NCBI RefSeq assembly: GCF_001905545.1
Contig: NZ_LIPD01000003.1
Span: 655,147-719,146, forward strand
Reading direction: 5' to 3'
Length of the DNA: 64,000 bases
From: Streptomyces sp. CB02056
GTDB taxonomy: Bacteria > Actinomycetota > Actinomycetes > Streptomycetales > Streptomycetaceae
Of the stretch, positions 54,237 to 62,593 are shown piece by piece. The stretch's first letter is position 1, and every line of letters begins with the position of its first letter. Made by a program: the position numbers and the translations under genes. The notes below the pieces were generated by a model, which was not told the DNA's origin, searched no databases, and saw only the letters and a list, made by a program, of their open reading frames with translations.

Positions 54237-56975
54237 ATGGCCTTCCCGCACACCCCGCTCGGCCTCGGCGTCGACCTCCAGATCGACGGCATCTGGACGG
54301 ACATCACCGCCGACGTCCGCCTGGGCGACCGCATCCACATCGAGCGCGGCCGCCACGACGAGGCCTCGCGGTGCGACCCCGCCAAGTGCTCCATGACCCT
54401 CAACAACCCCAACGGGAAGTACAGCCCCCGCAACGCGGCGTCCCCGCTGTACGGGCGGATCGGCCGCAACACCCCGCTTCGCGTCCGCGTACCCGGGCCG
54501 ACCAGCTACCTCGACATCACCGGGGCATTCGGCAGCCGCGCCAGCACCCCCGACGCCCCCGCCCTCCGCATCGCCGGTGACCTCGACATCCGCGTCGAGT
54601 TCGACCAGCTGTGGCACGTCCCCGTGGACGACAAGTACTACGAGATCCTCGCCCGCTACGACACCACCGGGCGCAGCTGGCGCCTCCACCTCGGCAACGG
54701 CTACGTGTTCCTCGACTGGACGGAGGACGGCACCAACGACACCATCAGGGACCTCAGCTCGGACTGGTCTATCCAGCCGACGCCCACCGGCCGCCTGGCC
54801 GTCCGTGCCGTCCTCGACGTCGACAACGGCGCCGGCGGCCACAGCGCCCGCTTCTACACCGGCCCCAGCATCTCCGGGCCCTGGACGGAACTCGGCGGCC
54901 CCGTCACCGCCGCCGGACCCACCACCGTCCACCCGGGTGCAGCGCCCCTGGTCCTCGGTGACAACCCGGCCGTCCCGTCCGTCCTCGGGTTGCCCGCCCA
55001 CGTGCTGCGCGCCGAGGTCCGCAACGGCATCAACGGCGTGGTCGTCGCCGACCCCAACTTCACCGTCCAGCCCGCGGGTACCACGGTGTTCACCGACGGG
55101 GCGGGCCGGACGTGGAGCGTCGTCGCCCCCGCCTCCGTCTCCAACCTCGTGCCCCGCTTCGTCGGCGAGGTGGCTTCGTGGTTGCCGCGCCGGGACGTGA
55201 GCGGCCGCGACACCTACATCCCCATCCAGGCCGCCGGCATCATGCGCCGCCTCGGGCAGGGCGCGGCCCCGCTTCAGAGCACGCTGCGCCGCTACATCCC
55301 CACCGGCCGTCCGCTCGCCTACTGGCCCATGGAGGACGAGCGCGGCGCCACCCAGGCCGCAAGCCCCGTCCTCGGTGTCGGCCCGCTGGAGACCAGCGCG
55401 GTCGACTTCGGCGCGGACAGCGACCTCACCGGTTCCTCGCCGCTGCCCACGCTGCGCACCGGGGCGCGGATCCGCGGCGCCGTCCCGCCCCCCGCGGCGC
55501 CCCCGCAGACGTGGCAGATCCACTTCGTGTACCGGTGTACGGCGGCCCCGACGGTGACGTCGCGGCTGCTCGCCTGGACGTCCACCGGCACGGTGCGCAC
55601 GTGGATCCTCGACGTCGGCGCGCTCGACGGCACCGCGGTGCACCTGTACGGGCTCGACGCCAACGGCACGACGGTCATGGACCACCTCGCCGGGAACAAT
55701 TTGTTCGCCGGGCCGGAGTGGCGCCAGATGATCGTCTACGCCACGCAGAACGGTGGACGGGTGGACTGGTCGATGAAGTGGTACGCCGTCAGCTCGGAGG
55801 CGAACGGCAACGGATCCGGCTCGTACGTCGGGTCGGTCGGTGTCCCGACCGAGTTCGACACGCAGCTCGGCGAGGGCCTCAACGGCCTGGGCCTCGGGCA
55901 CTTGGCCGTGTTCGACCACGACGCCGACGTCTACAACCGCGCCGACAACGGCTGGACGGGCAACCGGCCGACCGAGCGCATCGGGCGGCTGTGCAGTGAG
56001 GAAGGCGTGCCGGTCGTCATCCAGGGGGACGTCGACTCCGAGGTCCCCCTGGGGGCGCAGCGCCCGGGCGCGCTGCTCGCGCTGCTCCAGGAAGCCGCGG
56101 ACTCCGACCACGGCATCCTGGCCGAGCGGATCGACGACCTCGCGCTCTGGTACCGGGCCGGCCACCTGGCCTACAACCAGCTGCCCCGGCTCGTCCTCGA
56201 CTACGGGGGCGGCGACGTCGCGCCGCCGCTGGAGCCCGCCGACGACGACCAGGGCGTGCGCAACGACGTCACGATCACGAGGTCCGGCGGGTCCAGTGCC
56301 CGGGCGGTCGACACGACGAGCCGCATGTCGACGCAGCCCCCGCCCGCCGGCGTCGGCCGGTACGACGAGGGGGTGACGCTGAGCCTGTGGCGGGATGAGC
56401 AGCTGTCCGACCTCGCGGGTTGGAGGCTGCACCTGGGCACCTGGGACGGCCCGCGGTATCCGAGCGTTCACATCGACCTCGCGGCCGCACCCCACCTGAT
56501 CCCGACCGTCCTCGGCCTGGACCTGCGCGACCGGATCGACATCATCGGCATGCCGCCCGAGGACGGTCCCGCCGCGGTCGCCCTGCTCGCCGAGGGCTAC
56601 ACCGAGACCATCGGTCTGTACGACTGGGACGTCGTGTTCAGCTGCCAGCCGGCCGGGCCGTGGTCGGTCGCCGTCCTGGAGGACCCCGTCCTCGGCCGGG
56701 CCGACACCGCCGGCAGCCGGCTGGCCGTCGGCGCCGACGCGACGGCCACCACCCTGTCCATCGCCACCACCAGCGGGCCCTCGTGGACCACGAGCTCCGC
56801 CGACCTGCCGTTCGACGTGGCCATCGCCGGTGAGCGGGTCACCGTGACCGCCATCGGCGCCCCGTCCGGCGGCGCCCAGAGCGCGCAGGTCGTCCGCTCG
56901 GTCAACGGCGTCGTCAAGGCGCTCCCGGCCGGGGCCGACGTGCGGCTCTGGCAGCCCGCCATCATCTCTCTCTAG
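54237..56975 (+). CDS. large minor tail / baseplate protein with two jelly-roll inserts
   Basis: 912 aa; ATG 54237. The start (MAFPHTPLGLGVDLQIDGIW; SMTLNNPNGKYSPRNA) resembles a distal-tail/tail-hub beginning of actinophages. Residues ~95-260 and ~365-520 each look like a concanavalin/laminin-G-type beta-sandwich (e.g. LDIRVEFDQLWHVPVDDKYY; WQIHFVYRCTAAP), probably saccharide or cell-wall binding. The C-terminal part (LAGWRLHLGTWDGPRYPSVH; VVRSVNGVVKALPAGADVRL) is a tail-hub/baseplate fold. It seems to combine Dit- and Tal-like roles, since no separate genes for these exist. Confidence 0.75.
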   Translation: MAFPHTPLGLGVDLQIDGIWTDITADVRLGDRIHIERGRHDEASRCDPAKCSMTLNNPNGKYSPRNAASPLYGRIGRNTPLRVRVPGPTSYLDITGAFGSRASTPDAPALRIAGDLDIRVEFDQLWHVPVDDKYYEILARYDTTGRSWRLHLGNGYVFLDWTEDGTNDTIRDLSSDWSIQPTPTGRLAVRAVLDVDNGAGGHSARFYTGPSISGPWTELGGPVTAAGPTTVHPGAAPLVLGDNPAVPSVLGLPAHVLRAEVRNGINGVVVADPNFTVQPAGTTVFTDGAGRTWSVVAPASVSNLVPRFVGEVASWLPRRDVSGRDTYIPIQAAGIMRRLGQGAAPLQSTLRRYIPTGRPLAYWPMEDERGATQAASPVLGVGPLETSAVDFGADSDLTGSSPLPTLRTGARIRGAVPPPAAPPQTWQIHFVYRCTAAPTVTSRLLAWTSTGTVRTWILDVGALDGTAVHLYGLDANGTTVMDHLAGNNLFAGPEWRQMIVYATQNGGRVDWSMKWYAVSSEANGNGSGSYVGSVGVPTEFDTQLGEGLNGLGLGHLAVFDHDADVYNRADNGWTGNRPTERIGRLCSEEGVPVVIQGDVDSEVPLGAQRPGALLALLQEAADSDHGILAERIDDLALWYRAGHLAYNQLPRLVLDYGGGDVAPPLEPADDDQGVRNDVTITRSGGSSARAVDTTSRMSTQPPPAGVGRYDEGVTLSLWRDEQLSDLAGWRLHLGTWDGPRYPSVHIDLAAAPHLIPTVLGLDLRDRIDIIGMPPEDGPAAVALLAEGYTETIGLYDWDVVFSCQPAGPWSVAVLEDPVLGRADTAGSRLAVGADATATTLSIATTSGPSWTTSSADLPFDVAIAGERVTVTAIGAPSGGAQSAQVVRSVNGVVKALPAGADVRLWQPAIISL

Positions 56976-56984
56976 GAGGACCCT

Positions 56985-57491
56985 GTGGCGTACCCGCCCT
57001 GGGCCGCCGGCCAGCGCATCCTCGGGGCGCAGCTGGCCGCGATCCCGCCGATCACCGTGATCAAGTCGCTCGACACCGCGCGCGCCAACACCACGACCCT
57101 GACCGCCGACCCCCACCTGTCCCTCCCGCTGGAGGCCGGCGCGGCCTACCTCCTCGACGGCTGTCTGTACTACGCCGGCGAGTACAACCAGGGGGGCTTG
57201 CAACTCGACTGGGCGGTGCCGTCCGGTACCGCGATGCGCTGGTCGATCGGCGCGCCGGCGCTCGGCGGCCAGGCGGCCTACGCCAGCCACAGCAGCATCC
57301 CCGGCCAGCCGGTCGCCGCCGGAACGTACGGCATCGGCGGCCCCAACTCCCTGACCTCATGCCGCTTGACCGGGCACATCGTCACCGTGGCGGCCGGCAC
57401 GCTCCAGCTCCGGTGGGCGCAGTACGCCGCCCACGGCACCGGGACCACGATCGCCGCATCGTCGTGGCTCCGCGCGCAGCGCATCGCCTGA
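56985..57491 (+). CDS. minor tail protein / receptor-binding candidate
   Basis: 168 aa; GTG 56985 with AGGAGGA. Begins MAYPPWAAGQRILGAQLAAI, a helical stem, followed by a compact all-beta domain (LPLEAGAAYLLDGCLYYAGE; TYGIGGPNSLTSCRLTGHIV). The layout is that of small trimeric tail-tip proteins of actinophages. It is the last tail gene before lysis, so it is a likely host-range determinant. Confidence 0.7.
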   Translation: MAYPPWAAGQRILGAQLAAIPPITVIKSLDTARANTTTLTADPHLSLPLEAGAAYLLDGCLYYAGEYNQGGLQLDWAVPSGTAMRWSIGAPALGGQAAYASHSSIPGQPVAAGTYGIGGPNSLTSCRLTGHIVTVAAGTLQLRWAQYAAHGTGTTIAASSWLRAQRIA

Positions 57492-57510
57492 CCCACCCCG
57501 CCCCGCCCTC

Positions 57511-57538
57511 GCCCCCGGTGCCGTCCCGGCCCGGGGGC
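57511..57538 (+). terminator. hairpin between tail and lysis genes
   Basis: GCCCCCGG (57511-57518) and CCGGGGGC (57531-57538), followed by TTTCCC. An attenuating terminator. Confidence 0.5.
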
Positions 57539-57564
57539 TTTCCCATGCCCTGGAGGCACCCACC

Positions 57565-58674
57565 ATGCAGTTCGTCCCCCGCGCCCAGTGGGGCGCCGCG
57601 CCGTCGAAGTACACGCTCGTCGCCGTCGAGAGCACCCGCGGCGTGAAGGTCCACTACGAGGGCACCGCCGTGCCCGTCAGCCTGGCCGCCGACCACGGCC
57701 GGTGCGCGCCCCGGATGCGCGCACTCCAGGCCTCCCACCTCGCCGACCCCAAGGAGGACTACTCCGACATCGCGTACACCGCCGTCGTCTGCCCGCACGG
57801 ATGGGTGTTCGAGGGCCGGGGAGCGCACCGGAAGACGGGCGCCAACGGCAACCCCACCCTCAACGCCGGCCACTACGCGGTATGCGCCATGCTCGGCGAC
57901 TCCGGGCTCACCGAGCCGAGCGCGGCGCAGCTGCACGGGCTGAGGGACGCGATCGAGTGGCTGCGCGCCGAGGGCGGGGCGGGGCCCGAGATCCAGGGGC
58001 ACCGCGACGGCTACGCCACCTCGTGCCCGGGCGGGCCGCTGTACGCCTGGGTTCAGGCCGGCGCCCCGCGGCCGGGCGACGCCGCCCCGGCGCCGCAGCC
58101 CGCACCGGCACCCGCCGAGGACGTCCCCGCCCGCTACCAGGCCGTCGTCAACGGCCTGGCGTACGGGTACGGCGCCCAGGGCCCGCAGGTGACCGCCGTC
58201 GGCGAGGCCCTGGTCCGCGCCGGATTCGGCGGCCACTACCGCTCCGGCCCGGGCCCCGACTGGACCGACGCCGACACCGAGAACTACGCCGACTTCCAGC
58301 GCAGCCTCGGCTACACCGGCGCCGACGCCGACGGCATCCCCGGCCCGCACTCGCTGAGGGAACTGCTCGGCACCCTGCCCGGCGGCCGCACAGTGTCCCT
58401 CGCACACGTGATCGCCGCCGCCCGCACCGACCCCGCCGCCGAGCAGGGCCACCAGACCTACGCCGACGAGGCCCAGGTCGTCGAGCAGGCGCTGGCGGAC
58501 GAGGCGCTGCTGGGCCCGCAGTGGGTGGACGGCTCGTTCGGCACCCGCACCGTCACCGCGTACGCCGCCTGGCAGCGCCGCTGCGGCTACACCGGCGGCG
58601 ACGCCGACGGCATCCCCGGACGCAGCACCCTCGAACGCCTCGGCGCCGCCCACCAGTTCACCGTCATCGACTAG
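57565..58674 (+). CDS. endolysin: N-acetylmuramoyl-L-alanine amidase with two PG-binding domains
   Basis: 369 aa. The amidase_2/PGRP domain (residues 1-165) has zinc ligands H30, H146 and C154 (VHYEG; GHRDGYATSCPGG) and Tyr71 in DIAYTAVVC, so it should be active. Two peptidoglycan-binding modules follow: ~195-275 (VTAVGEALVRAGFGGHYRSG; YADFQRSLGYTGADADGIPG) and ~300-365 (YAAWQRRCGYTGGDADGIPG). It cleaves the lactyl-Ala bond during phage lysis. ATG 57565 follows GGAGG. No signal peptide is apparent, so export relies on the holin. Confidence 0.95.
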   Translation: MQFVPRAQWGAAPSKYTLVAVESTRGVKVHYEGTAVPVSLAADHGRCAPRMRALQASHLADPKEDYSDIAYTAVVCPHGWVFEGRGAHRKTGANGNPTLNAGHYAVCAMLGDSGLTEPSAAQLHGLRDAIEWLRAEGGAGPEIQGHRDGYATSCPGGPLYAWVQAGAPRPGDAAPAPQPAPAPAEDVPARYQAVVNGLAYGYGAQGPQVTAVGEALVRAGFGGHYRSGPGPDWTDADTENYADFQRSLGYTGADADGIPGPHSLRELLGTLPGGRTVSLAHVIAAARTDPAAEQGHQTYADEAQVVEQALADEALLGPQWVDGSFGTRTVTAYAAWQRRCGYTGGDADGIPGRSTLERLGAAHQFTVID

Positions 58675-58683
58675 GAGAAGATC

Positions 58684-58935
58684 ATGACCGACTCCGCACG
58701 GCGCACCACCCGCACCGTGGTCGCCCTCGTCCTCGGCATCGCCGCCGGCCTGCCCCTGCTCGTCCAGACCGCCGACATCCCCAGCACCCTGCCCGGCCTC
58801 GGCACCATCCTGGCCGTGGCCGGAGCCGTGACCCGCGTGATGGCGCTGCCGATGGTGGACAGCTGGCTCCCCGCCTGGTTGCGGAAGGCTCCGGACCCGG
58901 ACGCCAACGCGCTGGCCCGGGCGGTGCGCGAGTGA
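58684..58935 (+). CDS. holin (two transmembrane helices)
   Basis: 83 aa. Charged start, helix 1 (TVVALVLGIAAGLPLLVQ), a short loop, helix 2 (LGTILAVAGAVTRVMALP) and a charged tail. Size, topology and position after the endolysin mark it as a holin that lets the amidase reach the wall. ATG 58684 follows AGGAGA. Confidence 0.87.
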   Translation: MTDSARRTTRTVVALVLGIAAGLPLLVQTADIPSTLPGLGTILAVAGAVTRVMALPMVDSWLPAWLRKAPDPDANALARAVRE

Positions 58936-59249
58936 CCGACCTCGCCGACACCGGCGTCGTCCAGCTCGACGCCCTCGCGGCCTGGGCCGCCGCCATCGGC
59001 GCCATCGCCGCCGTCCTCGCTCTGCTCTGGCGGACCGTCCAGCGGATCCGGCAGATCCACGCTGTGGTCGAAGCGTGGTCCGAGGACTGGCAAGGCACAC
59101 CGGCACGACCCGGCGTTCCCGCCCGCCCCGGGGTGATGGTGCGCATCAGCGCGATCGAGCACGAGCTACACCCCAACTCGGGTAGCAGCCTCCGAGACGC
59201 CGTCGACCGCGTCGAGGCCGCCGTCCAGGAACTCCAGCAGAAGCCCTGA
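58932..59249 (+). CDS. membrane protein of the lysis cassette (second holin or antiholin)
   Basis: 105 aa. GTG 58932 overlaps the holin stop (GTGA). One transmembrane helix (AAWAAAIGAIAAVLALLW) then a long amphipathic/coiled-coil tail (IRQIHAVVEAWSEDWQGTPA; LRDAVDRVEAAVQELQQKP). Likely a second holin, an antiholin or a small tail/lysis timing factor; the single helix and coiled-coil favour a regulator. Confidence 0.72.
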   Translation: MTDLADTGVVQLDALAAWAAAIGAIAAVLALLWRTVQRIRQIHAVVEAWSEDWQGTPARPGVPARPGVMVRISAIEHELHPNSGSSLRDAVDRVEAAVQELQQKP

Positions 59250-59250
59250 C

Positions 59251-59281
59251 CGCCCCGCTCCGCCACCGGCGGAGCGGGGCG
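59251..59281 (+). terminator. terminator ending the late operon
   Basis: Perfect 14-bp arms (59251-59264, 59268-59281) with an ACC loop, then TTGCC; one base after the last lysis gene. Confidence 0.9.
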
Positions 59282-59316
59282 TTGCCTGGTGCGCCGGCCA
59301 CCCCCTGGTCAGACCT

Positions 59317-59388
59317 GTTGTCCAACTCCGACCCCAAGTGACAACAGACAACACCTAGTCAACTGCCGTGTATGCGACCAGAGTTGTC
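59317..59388. promoter_or_regulatory. GTTGTC/GACAAC hexamer set upstream of the cupin gene
   Basis: GTTGTC at 59317-59322 and 59383-59388, GACAAC at 59340-59345 and 59347-59352: four copies of one hexamer in both orientations within 72 bp and directly before ATG 59392. A likely regulator binding region. Confidence 0.5.
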
Positions 59389-59391
59389 GAC

Positions 59392-59973
59392 ATGGAACCG
59401 ATCCGGATCGCACCTGGACTCACGCTGAGCACCATGCACTACGAGACCGCCGCCGCCGGCATCGCCGCCCACGCGCCGACGTACGCCCTCACCTGGGAGC
59501 AGTTCGTTCACCCGGCGGCCTGGTGGCTGGTGCCCGACGTCCATGGTCAGCTCAGCAAGGCTGAGCTGACGCTTCAGGAGGACCCCGAGCGGACCGCCAA
59601 GATCAACATCTGGTTCGCCGCGGACACCCGCCGGCCGGACGGCCGGCCGTCCCCGCACTCGCACCCCTGGACTTTCCGGTCGTACATCCTCGGAGGCGGG
59701 TACACCGAGGACCGGTACCGGGTCGTTGACGGCCAGGTGCTCGCCGACCTCGGACAGGAACACACCGAGGGCAGCACCAATGCCGTATCCCGGGACCTCT
59801 ACCACGAGGTCACCCGCATCCACGAGCCCGGGAGCACCATGACCCTCATGCTCTGCGGTCAGGGCCGCCGCGGGACTTGGGGGCACCTCGACCCGGCCAC
59901 CGGTAGGTGCGCCCGGCCCGACGTCGACCCCGGGTTCACAACCCGGCTCCGGGCCCTCAACCCCCACCGGTAA
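59392..59973 (+). CDS. cupin-fold metal-binding protein, unknown substrate
   Basis: 193 aa. A cupin metal site can be read as H89-x-H91 (HSHPW), E106 (GGGYTE) and H138 (LYHEVTRI), followed by PGSTMTLMLCG. This gives the full His-His-Glu-His set for a Fe/Ni/Zn-binding cupin. The substrate and pathway are not apparent. ATG 59392 lacks a Shine-Dalgarno; GTG 59368 in the same frame is possible and the mRNA may be leaderless. It is monocistronic, with a set of hexamer repeats upstream and a terminator downstream. It may be accessory cargo. Confidence 0.68.
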   Translation: MEPIRIAPGLTLSTMHYETAAAGIAAHAPTYALTWEQFVHPAAWWLVPDVHGQLSKAELTLQEDPERTAKINIWFAADTRRPDGRPSPHSHPWTFRSYILGGGYTEDRYRVVDGQVLADLGQEHTEGSTNAVSRDLYHEVTRIHEPGSTMTLMLCGQGRRGTWGHLDPATGRCARPDVDPGFTTRLRALNPHR

Positions 59974-59979
59974 CCACCG

Positions 59980-60013
59980 CGCCCCCGCCCCGGCTTCGGC
60001 CCGGGCGGGGGCG
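59980..60013. terminator. bidirectional terminator, cupin / lipoprotein genes
   Basis: CGCCCCCGCCC (59980-59990) and GGGCGGGGGCG (60003-60013) with a 12-nt loop, between convergent genes. Confidence 0.78.
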
Positions 60014-60024
60014 ATTCGTCGTGA

Positions 60025-60510
60025 TCAGGTGCCGTACGTCGGGCAGATGTGCTTGCGGACGACCTGGAGGATCTTCGCCGACTTCTCGGCCCCGAACCCG
60101 TCCGGGTGCTTCGGCGAGGTGAACCGCTTGTTGGCGAGGTCGACCAACCCGGCAGTGTCCTTGGGGGAGTCGGCGACCGACCGGCACTGGTCACGACCAC
60201 GCGACACCGCCCGGTCCGGCTTGTCACCGACGATCTCCGGGTCGATCGCCTTGAGCGCCGCGATGTACGCCGCCGTTGTCGCCTCGTCCGGCTTCGGCGG
60301 GATGCTAGCCGTAGGTGCGGCCGACGCCGTCCCAGCCGCCGGCGCCTCGGGCGCCGGCGGCTCCGCCGAGGTCGGCTGAGCGGCGGCCGTGCTGCTCGCG
60401 GGCGCCTCCGCCTTGGTGCTGCTGGTGGACGTGGTGGAGCTGGAGCACGCGGCGAGGCCGAGGACGGCTAGGCCGACGGCGAGGGCCGACACGGTGGTAC
60501 GGATGCGCAT
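60025..60510 (-). CDS. secreted lipoprotein with C-terminal conserved domain
   Basis: 161 aa. Type II signal: basic start, hydrophobic helix and lipobox LAAC (SALAVGLAVLGLAACSSS). A Ser/Thr/Ala/Pro linker of ~50 aa follows, then a globular C-terminal domain (~75-161) with two cysteines (RDQCRSVADS and KHICPTYGT) that resembles DUF732-type secreted domains of actinobacteria. ATG 60510 has GGGGGGA. Last gene of the leftward regulator-Nudix-lipoprotein group. Confidence 0.75.
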   Translation of the reverse strand: MRIRTTVSALAVGLAVLGLAACSSSTTSTSSTKAEAPASSTAAAQPTSAEPPAPEAPAAGTASAAPTASIPPKPDEATTAAYIAALKAIDPEIVGDKPDRAVSRGRDQCRSVADSPKDTAGLVDLANKRFTSPKHPDGFGAEKSAKILQVVRKHICPTYGT

Positions 60511-60563
60511 GGTCCCCCCTGGGACTGGTGTGGTTTGCGCAGACGGTACACGTACCGCCGGTA

Positions 60564-61097
60564 TCAGCACTCCCGAATCCGCCACAACATCAGCAGCGCC
60601 GCCACCGCGTTGGCAGATCGGACATCGCCCTTGGCCACGAGGTCGGGCACGGAGGATAGCGGCACCCACTCCCGACGATCCGACTCGAAGTCGTCTTCAG
60701 GGTGTCCGACGTACTCGGCCTGGTCCGACCAGTAGATGTGGTGCTTGCCGTCGGCCAAACCGTTACTCGGCTCCACCGTGAGGAGGTGTCGGAGCGGGCC
60801 CGGGCGCCACCCGGTCTCTTCGAGCATCTCCCGGGCGGCCGCTGCCTCAACGTCTTCGCCGTCCTCGACGACACCGGCGGCCAACTCCCAACCCCACGAG
60901 TCGGTGATGAAGCGATGCCTCCAGAGCAGCAGCACTTCATGCTTCTCGTTCACTGCGGTGGCCAGAGCAACGGGCCGCTGCCGCAGGATGTAGTGGTCGA
61001 GGTGGCGCCCGTCGGGCAGCTCGACGTCCGCCAAGTTGACCCGCAGCCACGGGTTCTCATAGACCGTGTGCTCGCCCAGATTCCGCCACACCGACAC
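60564..61097 (-). CDS. Nudix hydrolase
   Basis: 177 aa. A complete Nudix box G-x5-E-x7-R-E-x2-E-E-x-G is present in GVVEDGEDVEAAAAREMLEE (followed by TGW). The N-terminus (WLRVNLADVELPDGRHLDHY) is ADP-ribose-pyrophosphatase-like, suggesting a nucleoside-diphosphate sugar substrate. GTG 61097 has AGGGAG at 6 nt. It lies 51 bp after the HTH regulator in the same direction. In integrative elements of Streptomyces (pSAM2-type) a Nudix protein is a conserved partner of transfer genes, so mobile-element ancestry is possible. Confidence 0.88.
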   Translation of the reverse strand: MSVWRNLGEHTVYENPWLRVNLADVELPDGRHLDHYILRQRPVALATAVNEKHEVLLLWRHRFITDSWGWELAAGVVEDGEDVEAAAAREMLEETGWRPGPLRHLLTVEPSNGLADGKHHIYWSDQAEYVGHPEDDFESDRREWVPLSSVPDLVAKGDVRSANAVAALLMLWRIREC

Positions 61098-61148
61098 GCC
61101 GAACTCCCTACCTACTGGCCACCGATGGCGGCCAGTATCCCAGCCTCG

Positions 61149-62462
61149 TCACAGAGGCACGGAGAGCGCGTCGTCGATCCGGTCGACGGCATCGCGCGTC
61201 GCGGTCGTGGAGTGGCCCGCCAGCTTCCGCCGGAGGGCCACGAAGCGATCGTTCAGGCGCCCGGATTCCATCCCCACGGCCAGATCCAGGGCACCCACCG
61301 CGTGGGCTGCGGCCTGCTCGACCTCTCCCCGGCCGAGGTCCACAGTCGTGAGGGTGGCAAGTCGGTGCACGCGGCCTCGCGCGTGGGCCTGGGTCTGTAC
61401 TGCTTCCTCGGCATACTGCCGTGCCGGCTCCCAGTCTCCGAGGCTGATCAAGGTCTCGGCCAGCTGTGCCTCGACCAGGCCCGGTTGAACGTAGCCGGTC
61501 TCTGGGGGTTCCTCTTCACGCCGGATGCGGCCGGCCGCGGTTTCGGCGTGGGCCATCGCCGTGTGGGCCGAGGTGGCGTCGCCCATCCGCGCGAAGGCCT
61601 TCGCCTGCATTGCGTACAGGTCGGTGGCGAGGGCTGAGCTGGCGTGCGGTCCGGCCGACCGGATCCCGGCCTCGGCGAAGGCCACGGCCTGCCGGTAGTC
61701 CCGTAGGTAGATCGCCTGGTTGACGAGGAGCGCTATCACGTACCCGCCGAACGCCCGGTCGCCGGATGCCTTGGCGAGTCGGAGCGCCTGGTGGAAGTAG
61801 CGCTGTGCGAGGCCCTGGGCGTCGGCGTCGTACGAGCAGATACCGGCGACAGCGGCGAGGCCTCCGGCCGCCCGCAGGAGGTCCCGGCCGACGGCGTCGG
61901 TGTAGGACCCGCGGACGAGGGGGGCGGTGTGCTCGGTGAGGAAGCCGACGACCCGCCCCTTGGTCGCGACCCCGCCGGCGCCCCGGTACATCTGCTCGTA
62001 CCGGGTACGGGCTGCCCGCAGCATCTGTACGTCCGTGACGCCGACGTGAAGGGTGCCCGCGCGGGACACGTCGCGGTCGTCCGGGGGGTTCTCCCATTCC
62101 CAGACCGGGACGACGGCGGCCGTGCCGGTGACCGCTGGAACGGCCTGCACCTCGGGACGAGACTGGCGGTCCGACCGCCACAGAGCTGTTGCCCGATCGA
62201 GGTACCCGACAAGCTCGTTTGACGACGAGCCGGGGCGACCCATGCCGATGCCGTCGAGCGTGAAAGGTCTGCCGAGCCGCTCCCCGAGGATCGTGCAGAT
62301 CGCATCGGGAACCGCGCCTCGGGGCGTCTGGCCACGGATCCACCGGGCGACCGCGGTGTGGTCGTACCTGGCTCCGGTGGCGGCATTGACACGGGCGGCC
62401 AGGCCCGCGTGCGACATCTCGGCCTCGTCGATGAGAGCGTCGAGCAGCGGATTCGGCTCCAC
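61149..62462 (-). CDS. HTH transcriptional regulator with TPR-like domain
   Basis: 437 aa. The N-terminal ~70 residues hold a helix-turn-helix of the XRE-like, actinomycete-specific type (DALIDEAEMSHAGLAARVNA; DHTAVARWIRGQTPRGAVPD). The rest is all-helical with repeated TPR-like pairs (GDWEPARQYAEEAVQTQAHA; FAEAGIRSAGPHASSALATD), a ligand- or protein-sensing module. This architecture is frequent in regulators of actinomycete integrative elements and in developmental regulators. GTG 62462 has AGGAGG. Divergent from the unknown operon, with a perfect 15-bp inverted repeat between them. Confidence 0.8.
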   Translation of the reverse strand: MEPNPLLDALIDEAEMSHAGLAARVNAATGARYDHTAVARWIRGQTPRGAVPDAICTILGERLGRPFTLDGIGMGRPGSSSNELVGYLDRATALWRSDRQSRPEVQAVPAVTGTAAVVPVWEWENPPDDRDVSRAGTLHVGVTDVQMLRAARTRYEQMYRGAGGVATKGRVVGFLTEHTAPLVRGSYTDAVGRDLLRAAGGLAAVAGICSYDADAQGLAQRYFHQALRLAKASGDRAFGGYVIALLVNQAIYLRDYRQAVAFAEAGIRSAGPHASSALATDLYAMQAKAFARMGDATSAHTAMAHAETAAGRIRREEEPPETGYVQPGLVEAQLAETLISLGDWEPARQYAEEAVQTQAHARGRVHRLATLTTVDLGRGEVEQAAAHAVGALDLAVGMESGRLNDRFVALRRKLAGHSTTATRDAVDRIDDALSVPL

Positions 62463-62501
62463 GGGGGACCTCCTGCTGATGCGGTGTCAGATACCGTAGA
62501 A

Positions 62502-62534
62502 CACTTCGCTTCACACGGGGTGTGAAGCGAAGTG
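62502..62534. promoter_or_regulatory. perfect 15-bp inverted repeat in the divergent promoter region
   Basis: CACTTCGCTTCACAC (62502-62516), GGG, then the exact complement (62520-62534). It sits between the regulator (start 62462) and the rightward operon (start 62594). Such symmetry at a divergent promoter suggests an operator controlling both, most simply autoregulation by the HTH regulator. Confidence 0.7.
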
Positions 62535-62593
62535 CTCGGACACGCCTCGCGCACGCCCTGCCCGCCGACCGTCGCCGTCGGCACGCTGGTTCC

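Larger units (their letters stand above)
31760..59290 (+). mobile_element. temperate siphovirus prophage (HK97-type capsid)
   Basis: A contiguous phage genome in lysogenic order: integrase, repressor and control region, early/replication genes, HNH, terminase, portal, protease, capsid, connectors, tail, lysis. Every structural and lysis module needed for a long-tailed phage is present and undamaged, so it may be inducible. At about 27.5 kb it is compact for this group. The left end is the tRNA-Ala; the right end given here is only the end of the last recognisable phage module (terminator 59251-59281). The true attR could be anywhere to the right. Confidence 0.85.

Noticed and set aside
51972..57290. 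Very long open frame (over 1,700 codons) on the - strand opposite the tail genes
   Set aside because: It is a GC-bias shadow: it has Arg/Gly/Val-rich random-like composition, spans several well-defined + strand genes and lacks a start signal. Similar antisense frames opposite gyrA/gyrB (24829-28200) and murJ (217-3324) were rejected for the same reason.
59250..59400. attR immediately after the lysis genes
   Set aside because: No stretch matching the tRNA-Ala 3' end (GTTCGAGTCTCC...) was found here or elsewhere to 64000.
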